DNA of 64,000 bases from Macrostomum hystrix. Taxonomy: Eukaryota; Platyhelminthes; Macrostomidae. Positions within the stretch are counted from its first letter, which is position 1, and each line of letters starts with the position of its first letter. This document shows positions 10,872 to 31,139 of this stretch, piece by piece. Position numbers and translations under genes: made by a program. The notes under the pieces are model-generated. The model was not told where the DNA came from. It saw only the letters and a list, made by a program, of their open reading frames with translations, and made no database searches. Location: assembly GCA_950097015.1 (NCBI GenBank), contig CATNEN010000034.1:944501-1008500 (forward strand), in the 5' to 3' direction.

Positions 10872-11875
10872 AGACAGCATGAGCAGAGAGGGGAGGGAGA
10901 TAACACGGATGAGCAGAGAGGGGAGGGAAGATAACAGGGATGAGCAGAGAGGGGAGGGAAGATAGCAGGGATGAGCAGAGAGGGGAGAGAAGATAGCAGG
11001 GATGAGCAGAGAGGTGGAGGGAAGATAACAGGGATGAGCAGAGAGGGGAGGGAAGATAACAGGGATGAGCAGAGAGGTGGAGGGAAGATAACAGGGATGA
11101 GCAGAGAGGGGAGGGAAGATAACAGGGATGAGCAGAGAGGGGAGGGAAGATAACAGGGATGAGCAGAGAGGTGGAGGGAAGATAACAGGGATGAGCAGAG
11201 AGGTGGAGGGAAGATAACACGGATGAGCAGAGAGGTGGAGGGAAGATAACACGGATGAGCAGAGAGGTGGAGGGAAGATAACAGGGATGAGCAGAGAGGT
11301 GGAGGGAAGATAACAGGGATGAGCAGAGAGGTGGAGGGAAGATAACAGGGATGAGCAGAGAGGTGGAGGGAAGATAACAGGGATGAGCAGAGAGGTGGAG
11401 GGAAGATAACAGGGATGAGCAGAGAGGTGGAGGGAAGATAACAGGGATGAGCAGAGAGGTGGAGGGAAGATAACACGGATGAGCAGAGAGGTGGAGGGAA
11501 GATAACAGGGATGAGCAGAGAGGTGGAGGGAAGATAACAGGGATGAGCAGAGAGGTGGAGGGAAGATAACAGGGATGAGCAGAGAGGTGGAGGGAAGATA
11601 ACAGGGATGAGCAGAGAGGTGGAGGGAAGATAACACGGATGAGCAGAGAGGTGGAGGGAAGATAACAGGGATGAGCAGAGAGGTGGAGGGAAGATAACAG
11701 GGATGAGCAGAGAGGTGGAGGGAAGATAACACGGATGAGCAGAGAGGTGGAGGGAAGATAACAGGGATGAGCAGAGAGGTGGAGGGAAGATAACAGGGAT
11801 GAGCAGAGAGGTGGAGGGAAGATAACAGGGATGAGCAGAGAGGTGGAGGGAAGATAACAGGGATGAGCAGAGGGG
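10872..11875. repeat. Minisatellite, 32-33-bp purine-rich unit
   Basis: About 30 copies of a unit with core agagaggtggagggaagata then acagggatgagc. Early units lack the t of ggtgg, and single g/c variants (acacggat) recur. The plus strand is almost all purine. Each unit contains AGATAAC. Open frames on both strands are by-products. Confidence 0.97.
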
Positions 11876-12465
11876 GAGTAGAGAGAACAGATGAGATGAG
11901 CTGAGACGAGCGGAAAGTTCCGGTTAATTAGTTGAAAAAAGGCAAATACGATTTAGCAGTTCGGTCACAGTTGTCATCAACAGGATGAATGGTAAGCTAT
12001 ATATTAGTCGACTTTCTTAAATTAAATTGATATATGTATGCATAAATAGAAAAGAAATATATTTCACATGAAATTGGCATTCACTCAGAAAAGCTATATT
12101 AGTGCAATGACAAGTGCTGACAATGACGTGAGGCAAACTGTGAGGTGAGCGTGTAAAGCTGCGGCGAATACAATTGACGCGAAACACAAATAGGGAATAG
12201 GGAAATGGCTAATGGGGTCCGCAAGTCGCTATTCCAATTTAGATTATTTTACTAATCGTTAAAAGTCTAACTTAAGAACTAATACTGGCCATAAACTGTA
12301 GAAAAATAGTTAAACAAAACTTGGTACACAGGTTTTCAAATCAGTTAGACAGGGGATGTTCTTGATTACAGCTGGCAGTAAGATAATAAAATAATGAAAT
12401 TGCTTCAAAGCTTAAGCTTATTCCATTGCACTACTGAGTACTAGCATGAGCCGGGTCAGGAAAAT
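11876..12465. other. Spacer without recognised gene
   Basis: Unique AT-rich sequence between two arrays. No exon with splice sites and no RNA gene were recognised. Confidence 0.5.
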
Positions 12466-12467
12466 TT

Positions 12468-12775
12468 GTGGTAGGAGGTCAATGGGTCAGGGAGTTCAAT
12501 GGGTCGGGGATTTCAATGGGTCGGGGAGGTCAATGGTTTAGGAAGGTCAAGAGGTCAATGGGTCGGGGAGGTCAATGGGACAGGAAGGTCGAGGAGGTCA
12601 ATGGGTCAGGAAGGTCAATGGTTCAGGAAGGTCAGGGAGGTCAATGGGTTAGGGGGATTAATGGGTCAGGAAGGTCAGGGAGGTCAATGGGTCAGGGAGG
12701 TCAATGGGTCAGGAAGGTCAGGGAGGTCAATGGGTCACGAAAGTCAATGAGTTCCTGAATGCAATGTGTCAGGGA
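12468..12775. repeat. Degenerate minisatellite, about 17-bp unit
   Basis: Irregular copies of ggtcaatgggtcaggga, mixed with a shorter aggaaggtc element. It is less homogeneous than neighbouring arrays. Confidence 0.9.
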
Positions 12776-13229
12776 TGGTTTCGCAGGTCAGGATTGACTT
12801 GTGGGGCAATGTAGCCTAATGATGTCAAGTTATTTAAATATGTCAGAATCAATATTTTATATTACATAATATTTATAATGAATCTAGCCGTTAAAATCAA
12901 GAGTTAAATATCTGCGCACGCATAGGCGAATAGAATTAAAACGAAAAGTGCAAAAAAGCTGATAAAACTAACCGAAGGTCACGAAGGCTGTAAGACACCT
13001 CGTTAAATAAGCAAGTACCAATGTGACGCAGACAAGGGGCCTCTGCTAAAATAGTAGATTAAAATGTTTAGAAGCATGCAAGCAAGGATAGGATATTGCA
13101 ACTAGTGCAAAACAGGCCTGTGCAATCTACAAATGGCATTCAGCCACAAGGAGCAGCACGCACTTTATCATTGTGAGACAATGCGAGTACTTGATCAGTG
13201 CGGTGAGCCTGCGAGTCACAACTAGCGAT
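12776..13229. other. Spacer without recognised gene
   Basis: Unique sequence with no supported feature. Confidence 0.5.
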
Positions 13230-13231
13230 CT

Positions 13232-13279
<48 letters not shown>

Positions 13280-13354
13280 GGCAGACAGACAGGCAGGCAG
13301 ACAGACAGACAGACAGGCAGACAGACAGGCAGACAGACAGGCAGACAGACAGGC

Positions 13355-13423
<69 letters not shown>

Positions 13424-13426
13424 GGC

Positions 13427-13459
<33 letters not shown>

Positions 13460-13616
13460 GGCAGACAGACAGGCAGACAGACAGACAGACAGACAGACAG
13501 GCAGACAGACAGACAGGCAGACAGACAGACAGACAGACAGGCAGGCAGACAGACAGGCAGACAGACAGACAGACAGACAGACAGGCAGACAGACAGGCAG
13601 ACAGACAGACAGACAG
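13230..13616. repeat. Microsatellite (CAGA)n with CAGG variants
   Basis: About 96 tetranucleotide units, mostly CAGA, with CAGG interspersed. All three frames are open on both strands, which gives spurious long reading frames. Confidence 0.98.
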
Positions 13617-14528
13617 TGGGCAAATAAGCAAAACAAGTGAACGGAAGTACAAATTTAGGCAGCGAAGTTAATAGCGAGCAAGCAAGCAAAAAGTGTGAAT
13701 GGCAGGTACAGGTATGTGGGCAAAAAAAGTAACTAAATTTGAAATAATAATTAAAAAAGACAGACAATATTTCTAAGTAACACAAAAATTGACTTGCATT
13801 GCACTCTTGTTCTCAACAATAGTTATAAAAATAATTAAAATAAAAGTAAAAAAGGATAGGTACACACGACATGCTATGCAATAAACTGGTATTCAACCAC
13901 AAAAAGCCATATAATAAAAGGCCACCTGCCAGGTCTGTTAAAATGTTGTCTCATTGCAATAGTAAATAGAGCAGTAATAATAGCAGGAAATATAAGCAGA
14001 TCATAGTCATCTGTCTACCAGATCTATATTGCACTATGAATAAAATATTTCAATATCTAGACATGTATAAATATTGTAAAATAATCTAAAAACACACACG
14101 CAGGCAGTCAATAAAACTAAATAGAAAGCTGCATAAACACTGGCTTATCATTTGCAATCTGAGGCATATGAACGCTTAAAAACGAACAGAATAAAAATAG
14201 GGACAATAAAGGTCATCATAAATACACGGACTGAAAAAAATCGTTGTTCAGCGTGTCTCTCTGGGTTAATCTAGTCATATTCGATAAAACATATTGCTAA
14301 AAAAACGAAAAACAATTGCGATTCTTGTAAAACAAACTACAAACATCTTTCTATTGACGACAATCATAGTTTCAAAAGTAAACATGTTTACCAATTAAAA
14401 AAATTGTAAAGCTATGCTAACCAATCAAGGTAAGATATAAACTGCGAGGTCAAAAGGATTAAAGCAATTTGTATAATTAACTTTTATTTAGAAATAAAAC
14501 TGGATTGAATAACGTTGTTCATTGACTA
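13617..14528. other. AT-rich spacer without recognised gene
   Basis: Unique AT-rich sequence with no coding or RNA feature recognised. Confidence 0.5.
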
Positions 14529-14775
14529 CGACATAAGGGAGCCAATCAGAGCGCTTCAGGAGTAGAACAGTAAAATTTTGGGAGCCAAACAGAGCGCTTC
14601 AGAAGTAGAACAGTAAAATTTTGGGAGCCAATCAGAGCGCTTCAGTAGTAGAACAGTAAAATTTTGGGAGCCAATCAGAGCGCTTCAGTAGTAGAACAGT
14701 AAAATTTTGGGAGCCAATCAGAGCGCTTCAGGAGTAGAACAGTAAAATTTTGTGAGCCAATCAGAGCATTTCAGC
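14529..14775. repeat. Minisatellite, 43-bp unit with CCAAT box
   Basis: Five to six copies of a 43-bp unit. Each contains gggagccaatcagagcgctt followed by cag(t/g)agtagaacagtaaaa. CCAATCAG recurs in each copy. The array lies downstream of the PKC stop codon. Confidence 0.95.
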
Positions 14776-15228
14776 GGACAAAAGTAAGGATAATATAATA
14801 ATTCGATCAATGAGAGTGCTAAATCTAGAGCAGTGTCGGACTGAAAGAGCAAGAAAGAACACGATTTTGAGCTTTTTTCTAACAATAATAAATTAAGCAA
14901 GCGGCAATCTGAAATCCTTTCGTGGTGTATCCGCTAACAGACAAAAATGATATGACATTAGAAACATAAAGCATATATATGTGTAAACTGATGCGTCACA
15001 CAGTAGAACTATCATAGAATTATAGTTATTGCACGCATATATTTGTTAATGCCTGGGCGATAGAGTTGGAGAGAGAGTTAGAGTCTTGTGCTCTAAAAAG
15101 GATTCGAACTTGCGACCTACTAGCTCTAGATTGAGAGATAGCAATTTTATCGGTTTAGCACAATGAATCTTGTGGTTCTCCCTAACTCAGGTTTCTATTG
15201 AAGCGACCGTTACAAGCGAGATCCTATC
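14776..15228. other. PKC 3' flank
   Basis: Sequence just after the PKC stop codon on the minus strand, probably including its 3' UTR. No clear AATAAA was recognised close to the stop. Confidence 0.45.
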
Positions 15229-20502
<5,274 letters not shown>

Positions 20503-20644
20503 CTGTAAGAACAAGTTGAATTCAAGATACTTTTGATAAGGATTGACAAAATTCTAGCTGCACTGTGACATGCTGCGAGATCAATTACTTGAGAGTTTGG
20601 AGGTACCCAATAATAGGAATATTCCCAACACGATGATGCATTAA

Positions 20645-21460
20645 GACAAGACAGGCAACCCAAGGAAGCATTGGGAGAGGATGGGCAACCCAAGGAAGCA
20701 TTGGGAGAGGATGGGCAACCCAAGGAAGCATTGGGAGAGGATGGGCAACCCAAGGAAGCATTGAGAGGATGGGCAACCCAAGGATGGATTGAGGATGGAC
20801 AACCCAAGGAAGGATTGAGAGGATGGGCAACCCAAGGAAGCATGAGAGAGGATGGGCAACCCAAGGAAGCATGAGAGAGAATGGGCAACCTAAGGAAGCA
20901 TGAGAGAGGATGGGCAACCCAAGGATGGATTGAGGATGGGCAACCCAAGGAAGCATGAGAGAGGATGGGCAACCCAAGGATGGATTGAGGATGGACAACC
21001 CAAGGAAGGATTGAGAGGATGGGCAACCCAAGGAAGCATGAGAGAGAATGGGCAACCCAAGGAAGCATTGAGAGAGGATAGGCAACCCAAGGAAGCATTG
21101 AGAGAGGATAGGCAACCCAAGGAAGCATTGAGAGAGAATGGGCAACCCAAGGAAGCATGAGAGAGAATGGGCAACCCAAGGAAGCATTGAGAGAGGATAG
21201 GCAACCCAAGGAAGCATTGAGAGAGGATGGGCAACCCAAGGAAGCATTGAGAGAGGATGGGCAACCCAAGGAAGCATTGAGAGAGGATAGGCAACCCAAG
21301 GAAGCATTGAGAGAGGATGGGCAACCCAAGGAAGCATTGAGAGAGGATGGGCAACCCAAAGAAGCATTGAGAGAGGATAGGCAACCCAAGGAAGCATTGA
21401 GAGAGGATGGGCAACCCAAGGAAGCATGAGAGAGAATGGGCAACCCAAGAAGGATTGAGC
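20645..21460. repeat. Minisatellite, 28-30-bp unit
   Basis: About 28 copies with core ggatgggcaacccaaggaag then cattgagaga, with shortened and g/a variant units. It lies upstream of the PKC C2 exon, probably in the first intron. Confidence 0.96.
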
Positions 21461-21859
21461 AGTCGGGCAAGTTAGGCATAAGCCAAGTCAAATATGAAGA
21501 TTAAAATCAAGGCTAAGTTTACATGAAGCAAACATTGTTTTTTTACTTATTAAGACTTAAATCCATAGAACCTATGGAAGCTATGCTATCTACAAGAAGC
21601 AAATTATAAAGAAATAAAAGGCCGCACACTTCATGTCGCAATTTGTGTCTCCAAAAAATGCAACAAACAATGTCGTTTCGTTTAACATTTGCGTGAATTA
21701 AAAGAGATATTTCTTTAATTATTTTACACCAAACAAGCCTTCGTACCATCGAGAAACTCTACATTATTCAGCATTATAATATTACGACACGGGCACGCAT
21801 AAATCGCTTCAACAACATTTGACGTATGACGCAAGCAAGACGTATAATGGGGGTACCAT
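21461..21859. other. Spacer between PKC and KRR1
   Basis: The missing PKC first exon may lie here, but no ATG with an in-phase, convincing donor was found. Confidence 0.4.
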
Positions 21860-21860
21860 T

Positions 21861-21866
21861 TTTATT
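21861..21866 (-). terminator. Candidate KRR1 polyadenylation signal
   Basis: AATAAA on the minus strand, about 95 bases after the KRR1 stop codon. Confidence 0.5.
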
Positions 21867-21959
21867 TTTATGCCTCATATGTAGAACGAAATGCTCGCAT
21901 TTCTACTGATAGTAGAATTCTGCGAAAGCTGCAAACTAATCCTGCAAATGAATAGAACT

Positions 21960-25270
<3,311 letters not shown>

Positions 25271-25344
25271 TTTGATCCAACTAGTCATGCCACATCATCT
25301 GTACATGGCCAACTATGGAGTTTGAATAGGAGCCAACTAGAGTC

Positions 25345-27640
25345 ATGCCACACGATCAGACGGTGAGAGACTGCAAAGTGCGACACCGACTGCTGGCTCT
25401 GCTGTTGAAGGAGATTGGCGAAGCATTGCTGAAAGACGCTGACTGCAGCAGCAGCAGCCCGGAGCAGCTGGCGGACCACGCCACGGCGCTTGAGAGCATT
25501 GGCGGCAAAGGCACCTTTGCTCCTGCAGATGCAGGAGCAGCTGGCGGACCTGGCTGCCATGGTCACCACCATCAGCAGTCGCAGACAGCGCGGTGCGCAA
25601 GGAAGAGGAGCTTGGGGGAGAGGCAGCAGTCGTGGGAAATGCTTTAACTGCACTCAGCCCGGCCATTTCACGGCCCAGTGCCCCAGGCAGGCTGCGCCAG
25701 ATGTGCCGCCCATGTGCAGCCACTGCTCAGGCAAAAGGGCACTGGGCCGAGGTCTGCCCGACCCTGGCTTTGGGAAACTTCTGAGGACTGGTGACCGCAG
25801 GCCTTGCCTAGCAAGGCCCAAACTGCTTCACTCTTCCTGCCCGGCAGTATCGCAGACCAGCCCTGCAGGTGGCTGTTCGACACAGGCGCGCAGGTGAAGC
25901 TCATATCAGCTGCCCAGTTTCGAGCTCTGGGAGTCACAGCTCAGCTTCATCCACCTCTCAGCACTCCGGTCGGGATCGATGGTCGACGCTTGGAGTCTTC
26001 GGCATGCGCAAACACTGGCCATTCAGCTGGTCAGACTGCTGCCCATGGAGCACCCGGTGACTGTGGTCGCCAACATTCAGCCGGAATGTGTGCTCGGCAT
26101 GGACGCCATCAGCAAGATGTGCTCAACCTTCAGCGTGGATCTCATGTCGTCTTCTGTTCTGCTGGGGTCAACCAGGATCCCAGTCCTGCCGGACAGGAAC
26201 TCTGGTGGACTCCAGCACGGACGACAACCTGCCGGTGGGAGTCTGCAACCTGAGCGCCGACCCGGTGGTGCTCTACCAGAACCAGGCCATCAGCAACTTC
26301 AATGCTGCCAAGCCTCACTGGCCTGACGGTGAAGCTGCAGAGGAGGCCGGCTTCAAAATCAACCCGGAGCTGAGCCGGTCGCAGCGCGAGGTCATCAAAG
26401 CCCTGCTGAACCAGCATGAGCTGGCATTCCCCAGTCACGAGTTCGACCTGGGGACCACGCACCTGCTGCAGCATGAGATCAACCTGGAGCCCGGCAGCTG
26501 CCCCATCAAGCACAGGAAGCGGACATTGCCACTGAACTTCAGACAGCAGGTGGATGACAAGATCAGCAAGATGCTGCGTCACGGGATCATCAAGCTGTCA
26601 TGCTGTCCGTGGGCGAGCAATCTGCTGGTGGTGTGCAAGAAAAACAACGAGATCTGCTCTGCACCAACTAAAGGGCCCTCAATCGTGCACTGTGAAGGAC
26701 GCCTACCCGCTGCCGCCGCTGTCTGTCACTCTGGACACGCTCACTGGCAGCAGCTGGTTCAGCACGCTCAATCTCCGCCAAGGGTTCCTGCAGGTTGAGC
26801 TCCGTGAGCAGGACTGCGATAGAACCGCAAGGTCTGATGCAGTACAGGAAGCTCGGCTTTGGCCTCTACAACGCCACAGGGACCTTCCAGTGCCTGATGG
26901 ACTTGACGATGGCGGGCCTGAACTGGACAGGGGTGCTCACCTACATGGAGGACCTGATCCTGTTCAGCACAACGTTCGAGCAGCATGCGCAGACGCTGAA
27001 GGAGTTACTGGGAAGGCTGCAGTTGGCGGGCCTCGAGCTGAACAAGCACAAGAGCTGCTTCTGCTTCTAGGAGGTCGAGTACCTGGGGCACAAGATTTCG
27101 GCCAATAGGATCCAGCCAACCCAGGACAAGGTCAGCGCCATCCAGTCCACCCCAGCAACAAACATCGAGACTCGCACAGTCGCTGAAGCCATGCTGCGCA
27201 GCGTTGTCCTCCGCCACAGGTCGCCCAAGGTCATCCACTCCGATCAAGGTCGCCAGTTCGAAAGCGACGTCTTCCAAGAGCTGTGCCGGCTGCTCGACAT
27301 TTGCAATACCAGGATGACACCATTCCACCCCAGTGGCAATCCGGTGGTCAAGTGATTCAACCGGATGACACCATTCCACCCCAGTGGCAATCCAGTGGTC
27401 GAGTGATTCAATCAGACTCTGGGCAACATGCTGGCGGCCTACTGCATGGAGCAGAAGGACAGGTGGTGCTGTGGTGGTCGGTCCACAGCACCACCAAGCG
27501 ATCGCCGTACGTGGTGCTACATGGCCGCGACCTCCAAATTGTGGCCAAGCTCAGCCTGCCTGCAGCCGGTGAGAGGCCGGTCGTCACGGACGCGCTGGTG
27601 AACACCCGCGCCGGCCTGCAGCTTGTGCGGTAGCGCCTGT
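25345..27640 (+). pseudogene. Ty3/gypsy-type retroelement remnant (gag-pol)
   Basis: Gag-like sequence from 25345 includes a frameshift and a zinc knuckle CFNCTQPGHFTAQC at 25640-25681; a second knuckle is broken by a frameshift. An aspartic protease core LFDTGA lies near 25873. Reverse transcriptase runs about 26340-27090, frameshifted near 26680 and 26820; its active-site box reads YMED instead of YxDD. An in-frame TAG stands at 27068. RNase H and the integrase zinc-binding part are missing: the sequence passes from the end of reverse transcriptase directly to an integrase core (IHSDQG). A 51-bp segment of that core is tandemly duplicated from about 27311, each copy with a stop. GC content is well above the flanks. 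No LTR pair was recognised; a TATA-bearing stretch near 28090-28260 could be LTR-derived. The element is dead. Confidence 0.92.
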
Positions 27641-27649
27641 AGTTGATGC

Positions 27650-28090
27650 AGTGGTCGCGGAAGCAGCAGTACGACAAGCACCAGCACTTCACTCCGTTCC
27701 AAGTCAGCCAGCTGGTGATGCTCAACAACCTGGCGGTGCCGAAGGGCCTATCCAAGGCGCTCTGCCAGCGGTGGTTGCAGCCATACCGTGTGCTTGGGCT
27801 GGGCTCGACCAGCTGAAGGCGTTCATGGCAAGGCAGCCGCAGCCCGCTGTCCCACAGCCCACCGCCAACCCGCCTGCTGCAGAGAGCAACCGGCCGCCCA
27901 GTCCAGCTGCCAACCCGCATGAGACCTGGCAGGAGCTGCTGGACAAACTGGCACCTGCAGGGCCCAAATGCTCGAATTGGACTCGGAGGCAGCCTGATTT
28001 ATTTGTCGCACAAAAAAAAACTCTTTTTTTTGTTCTTCTAAAGCTTGTAGTGCATCATTTTAAGCTGCCTAAAATATTTTGTTTTTAATG
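27650..28090 (+). other. Retroelement 3' remnant
   Basis: GC-rich, Pro/Ala-rich reading frame continuing from the integrase region, then an A/T run near 28010. It probably represents the decayed 3' end of the retroelement. No function is assigned. Confidence 0.4.
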
Positions 28091-28564
28091 TCCTCAATTA
28101 AGGGATCGAGTGATATAAGGTGTGTGGTGATTCATTATTGCATCACGTCATAAGTTAGCTTCGTAAATTATGCAATGCAATGTACACTCTCTGGTGTACA
28201 TCGCCAAATATAAAGGTGCTCACTTAAGGCTTTAGTCACCTTGTGTTTTCTCGGTTCTCATGTAAGTCTTGCCTTCTGACTTAGTTTACAAGAGCATTGG
28301 ATATGCCATTCAATTTCCGAAATTTCTTCCTAGCATAGGCCCACATCCCCATGCCTTTAACTGTCCCATCATTTGGTTCCACAAAGCAGAGGTGATTGAT
28401 CACCATAGACTCTATATGATGTATAGGCAGTAATTCAAACAAAAAATGTGAAAAAAAAACTAAAATTTGGCCCAAGATATCTATATCAATTTAGGTTCAA
28501 ATTGTCACAGACAGAAGAGAAATGTACTAAATGCACAAAGCTGTAATATTTTATTGTATGCATA

Positions 28565-28750
28565 CATGCGCAACCTCCCAAATCTTAGCCAGCCATGCGA
28601 CTTAGTTTTTGCTCTCATTTGTGACTTAGTTCGTTTCATTGCTCTATTTACGACTTAGTTTGCTCTCATTTGCTCTCTTTTTCTCTCCCCTTTTTCCTTT
28701 TCTTCACACCTTCCTTTTTTGTCCCTTGGTCCCCCCTTTGATTTTTTTGC
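28565..28750 (+). repeat. Dispersed repeat D, copy 1
   Basis: Matches the reverse complement of 48445-48585. Shared blocks include tttgctctcatttgctct, a long pyrimidine tract, and ttttttgtcccttggtcccc. Class unknown. Confidence 0.8.
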
Positions 28751-29930
28751 GCTTGGTTGATTGGTTTTTGCGACTTACCTTGCTTGGCCCTTGTTTCACC
28801 CGGCCAGGTGTTGTGCATGTATGATTGTATGTAAAAGATTTGGCCCACTAAATAGTTTTAATTTGTGTAACAATTTCTACTGTAAAGTTATTAAATCAAT
28901 CTGTCAATTAATCCTATTAAGTCATTAATCCTATAGCTAAAGCAGCTATTATTAAAGTGATTGCTTTTTACTAAAGTGCCTAAAGTGGATTGTAGGCCTA
29001 TTCATAGAAAGATACAGAGTATTTGGAGGGCCAATATTTAAAGTTCCACTAGCTGGGTGTACCTAATATATTAATATTAAATATATATTTATAATATAAT
29101 AGATACAGCATAATAACATGTCTAGAATTTTTTATTCTAAACTACTAAACAAAGCTGTACTATCTACGTTTAACAAATATTGTCAGATGGACAGATTAAT
29201 GACGGTTGGCCACCTAAACTAGTCAAATCCAAAAGCTTCTCTAACTTTTAAGTGAAACTGGCAACAGTTTGATACAGTCAGTTATTAGAGCGAAGAGCGA
29301 TACCTGAAAAACAATCAATCAGACAAATTGAATTCCGTCAGCCAATCGTATTAGAATATAGAAGAGGCTAAATTGTGAAAAATATTCAAGCAAAACAATA
29401 CTGTGCATACAAGTAACTGTTTTCTATCTATCTAGACACTAGACTTAAGTTAATTTTATTCGTTTAAATTTCAGCTTTCCACTTTACGAAATATTCTTAG
29501 AAACACATCGTTGCAACAAAAGTCATGTATTAACTTATAATGGCACATATATATATGTACATTGTACGAATAATTTTTAGTCCATCTTTCCTCACGGGTA
29601 AAAAATAGGTAAAAAATCAGCACTGCAGTTCAATTATAATATATACTTCTACGAGCTTCAGTTGTCGTTTACTATATTGCTCGCCCCTGTTATTTCATTC
29701 TGTAGCTTTATCAGTTAATTAATCTGCATTCTACACACCGTTTATAGATAGTTTTAGAAAGTAGGCGTTTATCACACATGAGCAGAATATTTATGCGCTG
29801 ACTTTCGTGAGTTTTTCCCTCCGTAAAAGACGCACATGTTATACGCGTATCAACACTGCAGCAGTTATAAAAACGCACGCATCGATACGCTGCGCAAATA
29901 AATGCCGCATGCACCAATGCGTTTTATACG
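28751..29930. other. AT-rich spacer
   Basis: No supported gene or repeat. Confidence 0.5.
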
Positions 29931-30560
29931 CTGTTCATCTGCATGAGCACTGACTGGGCAAAGTCCTGGGCGGTTCGTTTCACCAACAATTATACGTCAT
30001 ATTGATATAATTAACAGTTAGCAGGCGCCTGTGGCGCTGTTAAGCGATCAGATTTTGACAGCATATGGCCCTTTCATGCATGCGAAATTTAGCGTCGTCG
30101 GATACCCTAACTGCATGTGATGGCGGGTCACAACGATGGGTGATGTGTCGATCCCAAACCGAAGGACCGAAGCGCTCAGGCCGCGGGCTGATTGCTCCAT
30201 TTGACCAAGCCGTATAAACAGGCCCGACGTGAACGGGATCTCACGCACCCCCACAGGAAGTACTGCTGCTCACACTCACTGTGCTGAAACGCAGATTTTA
30301 TGCAGGTTTTATTACCTGACGAATCCAAGCACATTCGTGGGGTCGGTGCAGAAGCAGCAGCTGGCAGCTCGGCTATCAGGAACTACTACGTTGGACGCTG
30401 GAGGCTATCAGGAAACTGGCGCCTCGAGCGTGCGTGACGCATATGGTTCTGGTCTCTATGCACGATATCCCCATTAACACTAGCGTACGTGTGGGATCCG
30501 GCACTGAGCCGAACAATGGGCTGGCAAATCGGTAGGCTGCACTCAGATCTGGATCTATAC
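29931..30560. other. GC-richer island, unidentified
   Basis: About 630 bp of higher GC than its surroundings, with short open frames on both strands (30048-30254 minus, 30229-30477 plus). Composition resembles transferred or mobile DNA more than the local spacer. I do not recognise either frame as a known family and see no splice structure. Confidence 0.3.
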
Positions 30561-30865
30561 CTGTTCAATCGATGACTATAAAATTTTAGATACCTGTGTT
30601 AATTCGCTCTCCTTCTGCTAGAGCCATGTCCATCATCTGAGACTTTCCGGTTAAGACTATTTGGTGACGTTGTCGAATTAAACATATGTTTTGCAGTCAC
30701 CTATAAAATTTATACAGCTGCCCCATTAGGCTATAGTCTCTTTAACCCTCCAATCTACCTACCTAGGTCATTACCTAATGGCCAAGACGAGGATTGAGTT
30801 GCTGCTAAATTACGAGCTAATAATAACAAATTCATTACACCTGCCCTGATTTGGTCATATGTGCA

Positions 30866-31127
30866 GACGACAGCACGGCCGCAGCTATTACGCGGCACAT
30901 CTGCAGGCTGCGTACGGCTGTTCAGTCCATGGACTGGCGGGACGCCAGACCCGCCTTCAATTACCCCAGCTAATTTCGGTACCTATTTAACAGCTGGTTA
31001 AGCTGAAGCAATTCATAGTTAAGTGTCTTGCTAAAGGAGGACACAAATTGTTCCAGTAGAGTCGGGACTCGAACCCCGACCTTTTCAGTCATGATCAGTC
31101 CGACGCTCTAACCATTATATAGGCTAC
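30866..31127 (-). mobile_element. SINE family B, copy 2
   Basis: Best copy of this family. On the minus strand a tRNA-like head (A box tggttagagcgtcggact, B box ggttcgagtcc) starts near 31127. The body contains gcaagacacttaacta, taacagctgg(t/g)t and cagtccatggac, and ends near 30866. The cacttaac segment recalls the conserved central domains of other aquatic-invertebrate SINE superfamilies; that comparison is from memory. The head lacks a clean acceptor stem, so it is not a tRNA gene. Confidence 0.88.
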
Positions 31128-31139
31128 CATTCCTAAAGA

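Noticed and set aside
10734-11732. Ser/Leu/Pro-rich frames on the minus strand
   Set aside because: Translation of the 32-33-bp purine array.
13127-13785. Cys/Leu/Ser/Val or Asp/Arg/Gln/Thr repeat proteins
   Set aside because: All frames of (CAGA)n are open; this is a microsatellite.
21543-21749. First coding exon of PKC starting at the ATG near 21749
   Set aside because: The best donor after this ATG is in phase 2, but the C2 exon needs phase 0. The phase-0 alternatives are weak.
31040-31127. tRNA gene on the minus strand
   Set aside because: Head of SINE family B; flanks match other SINE copies and no acceptor stem closes.
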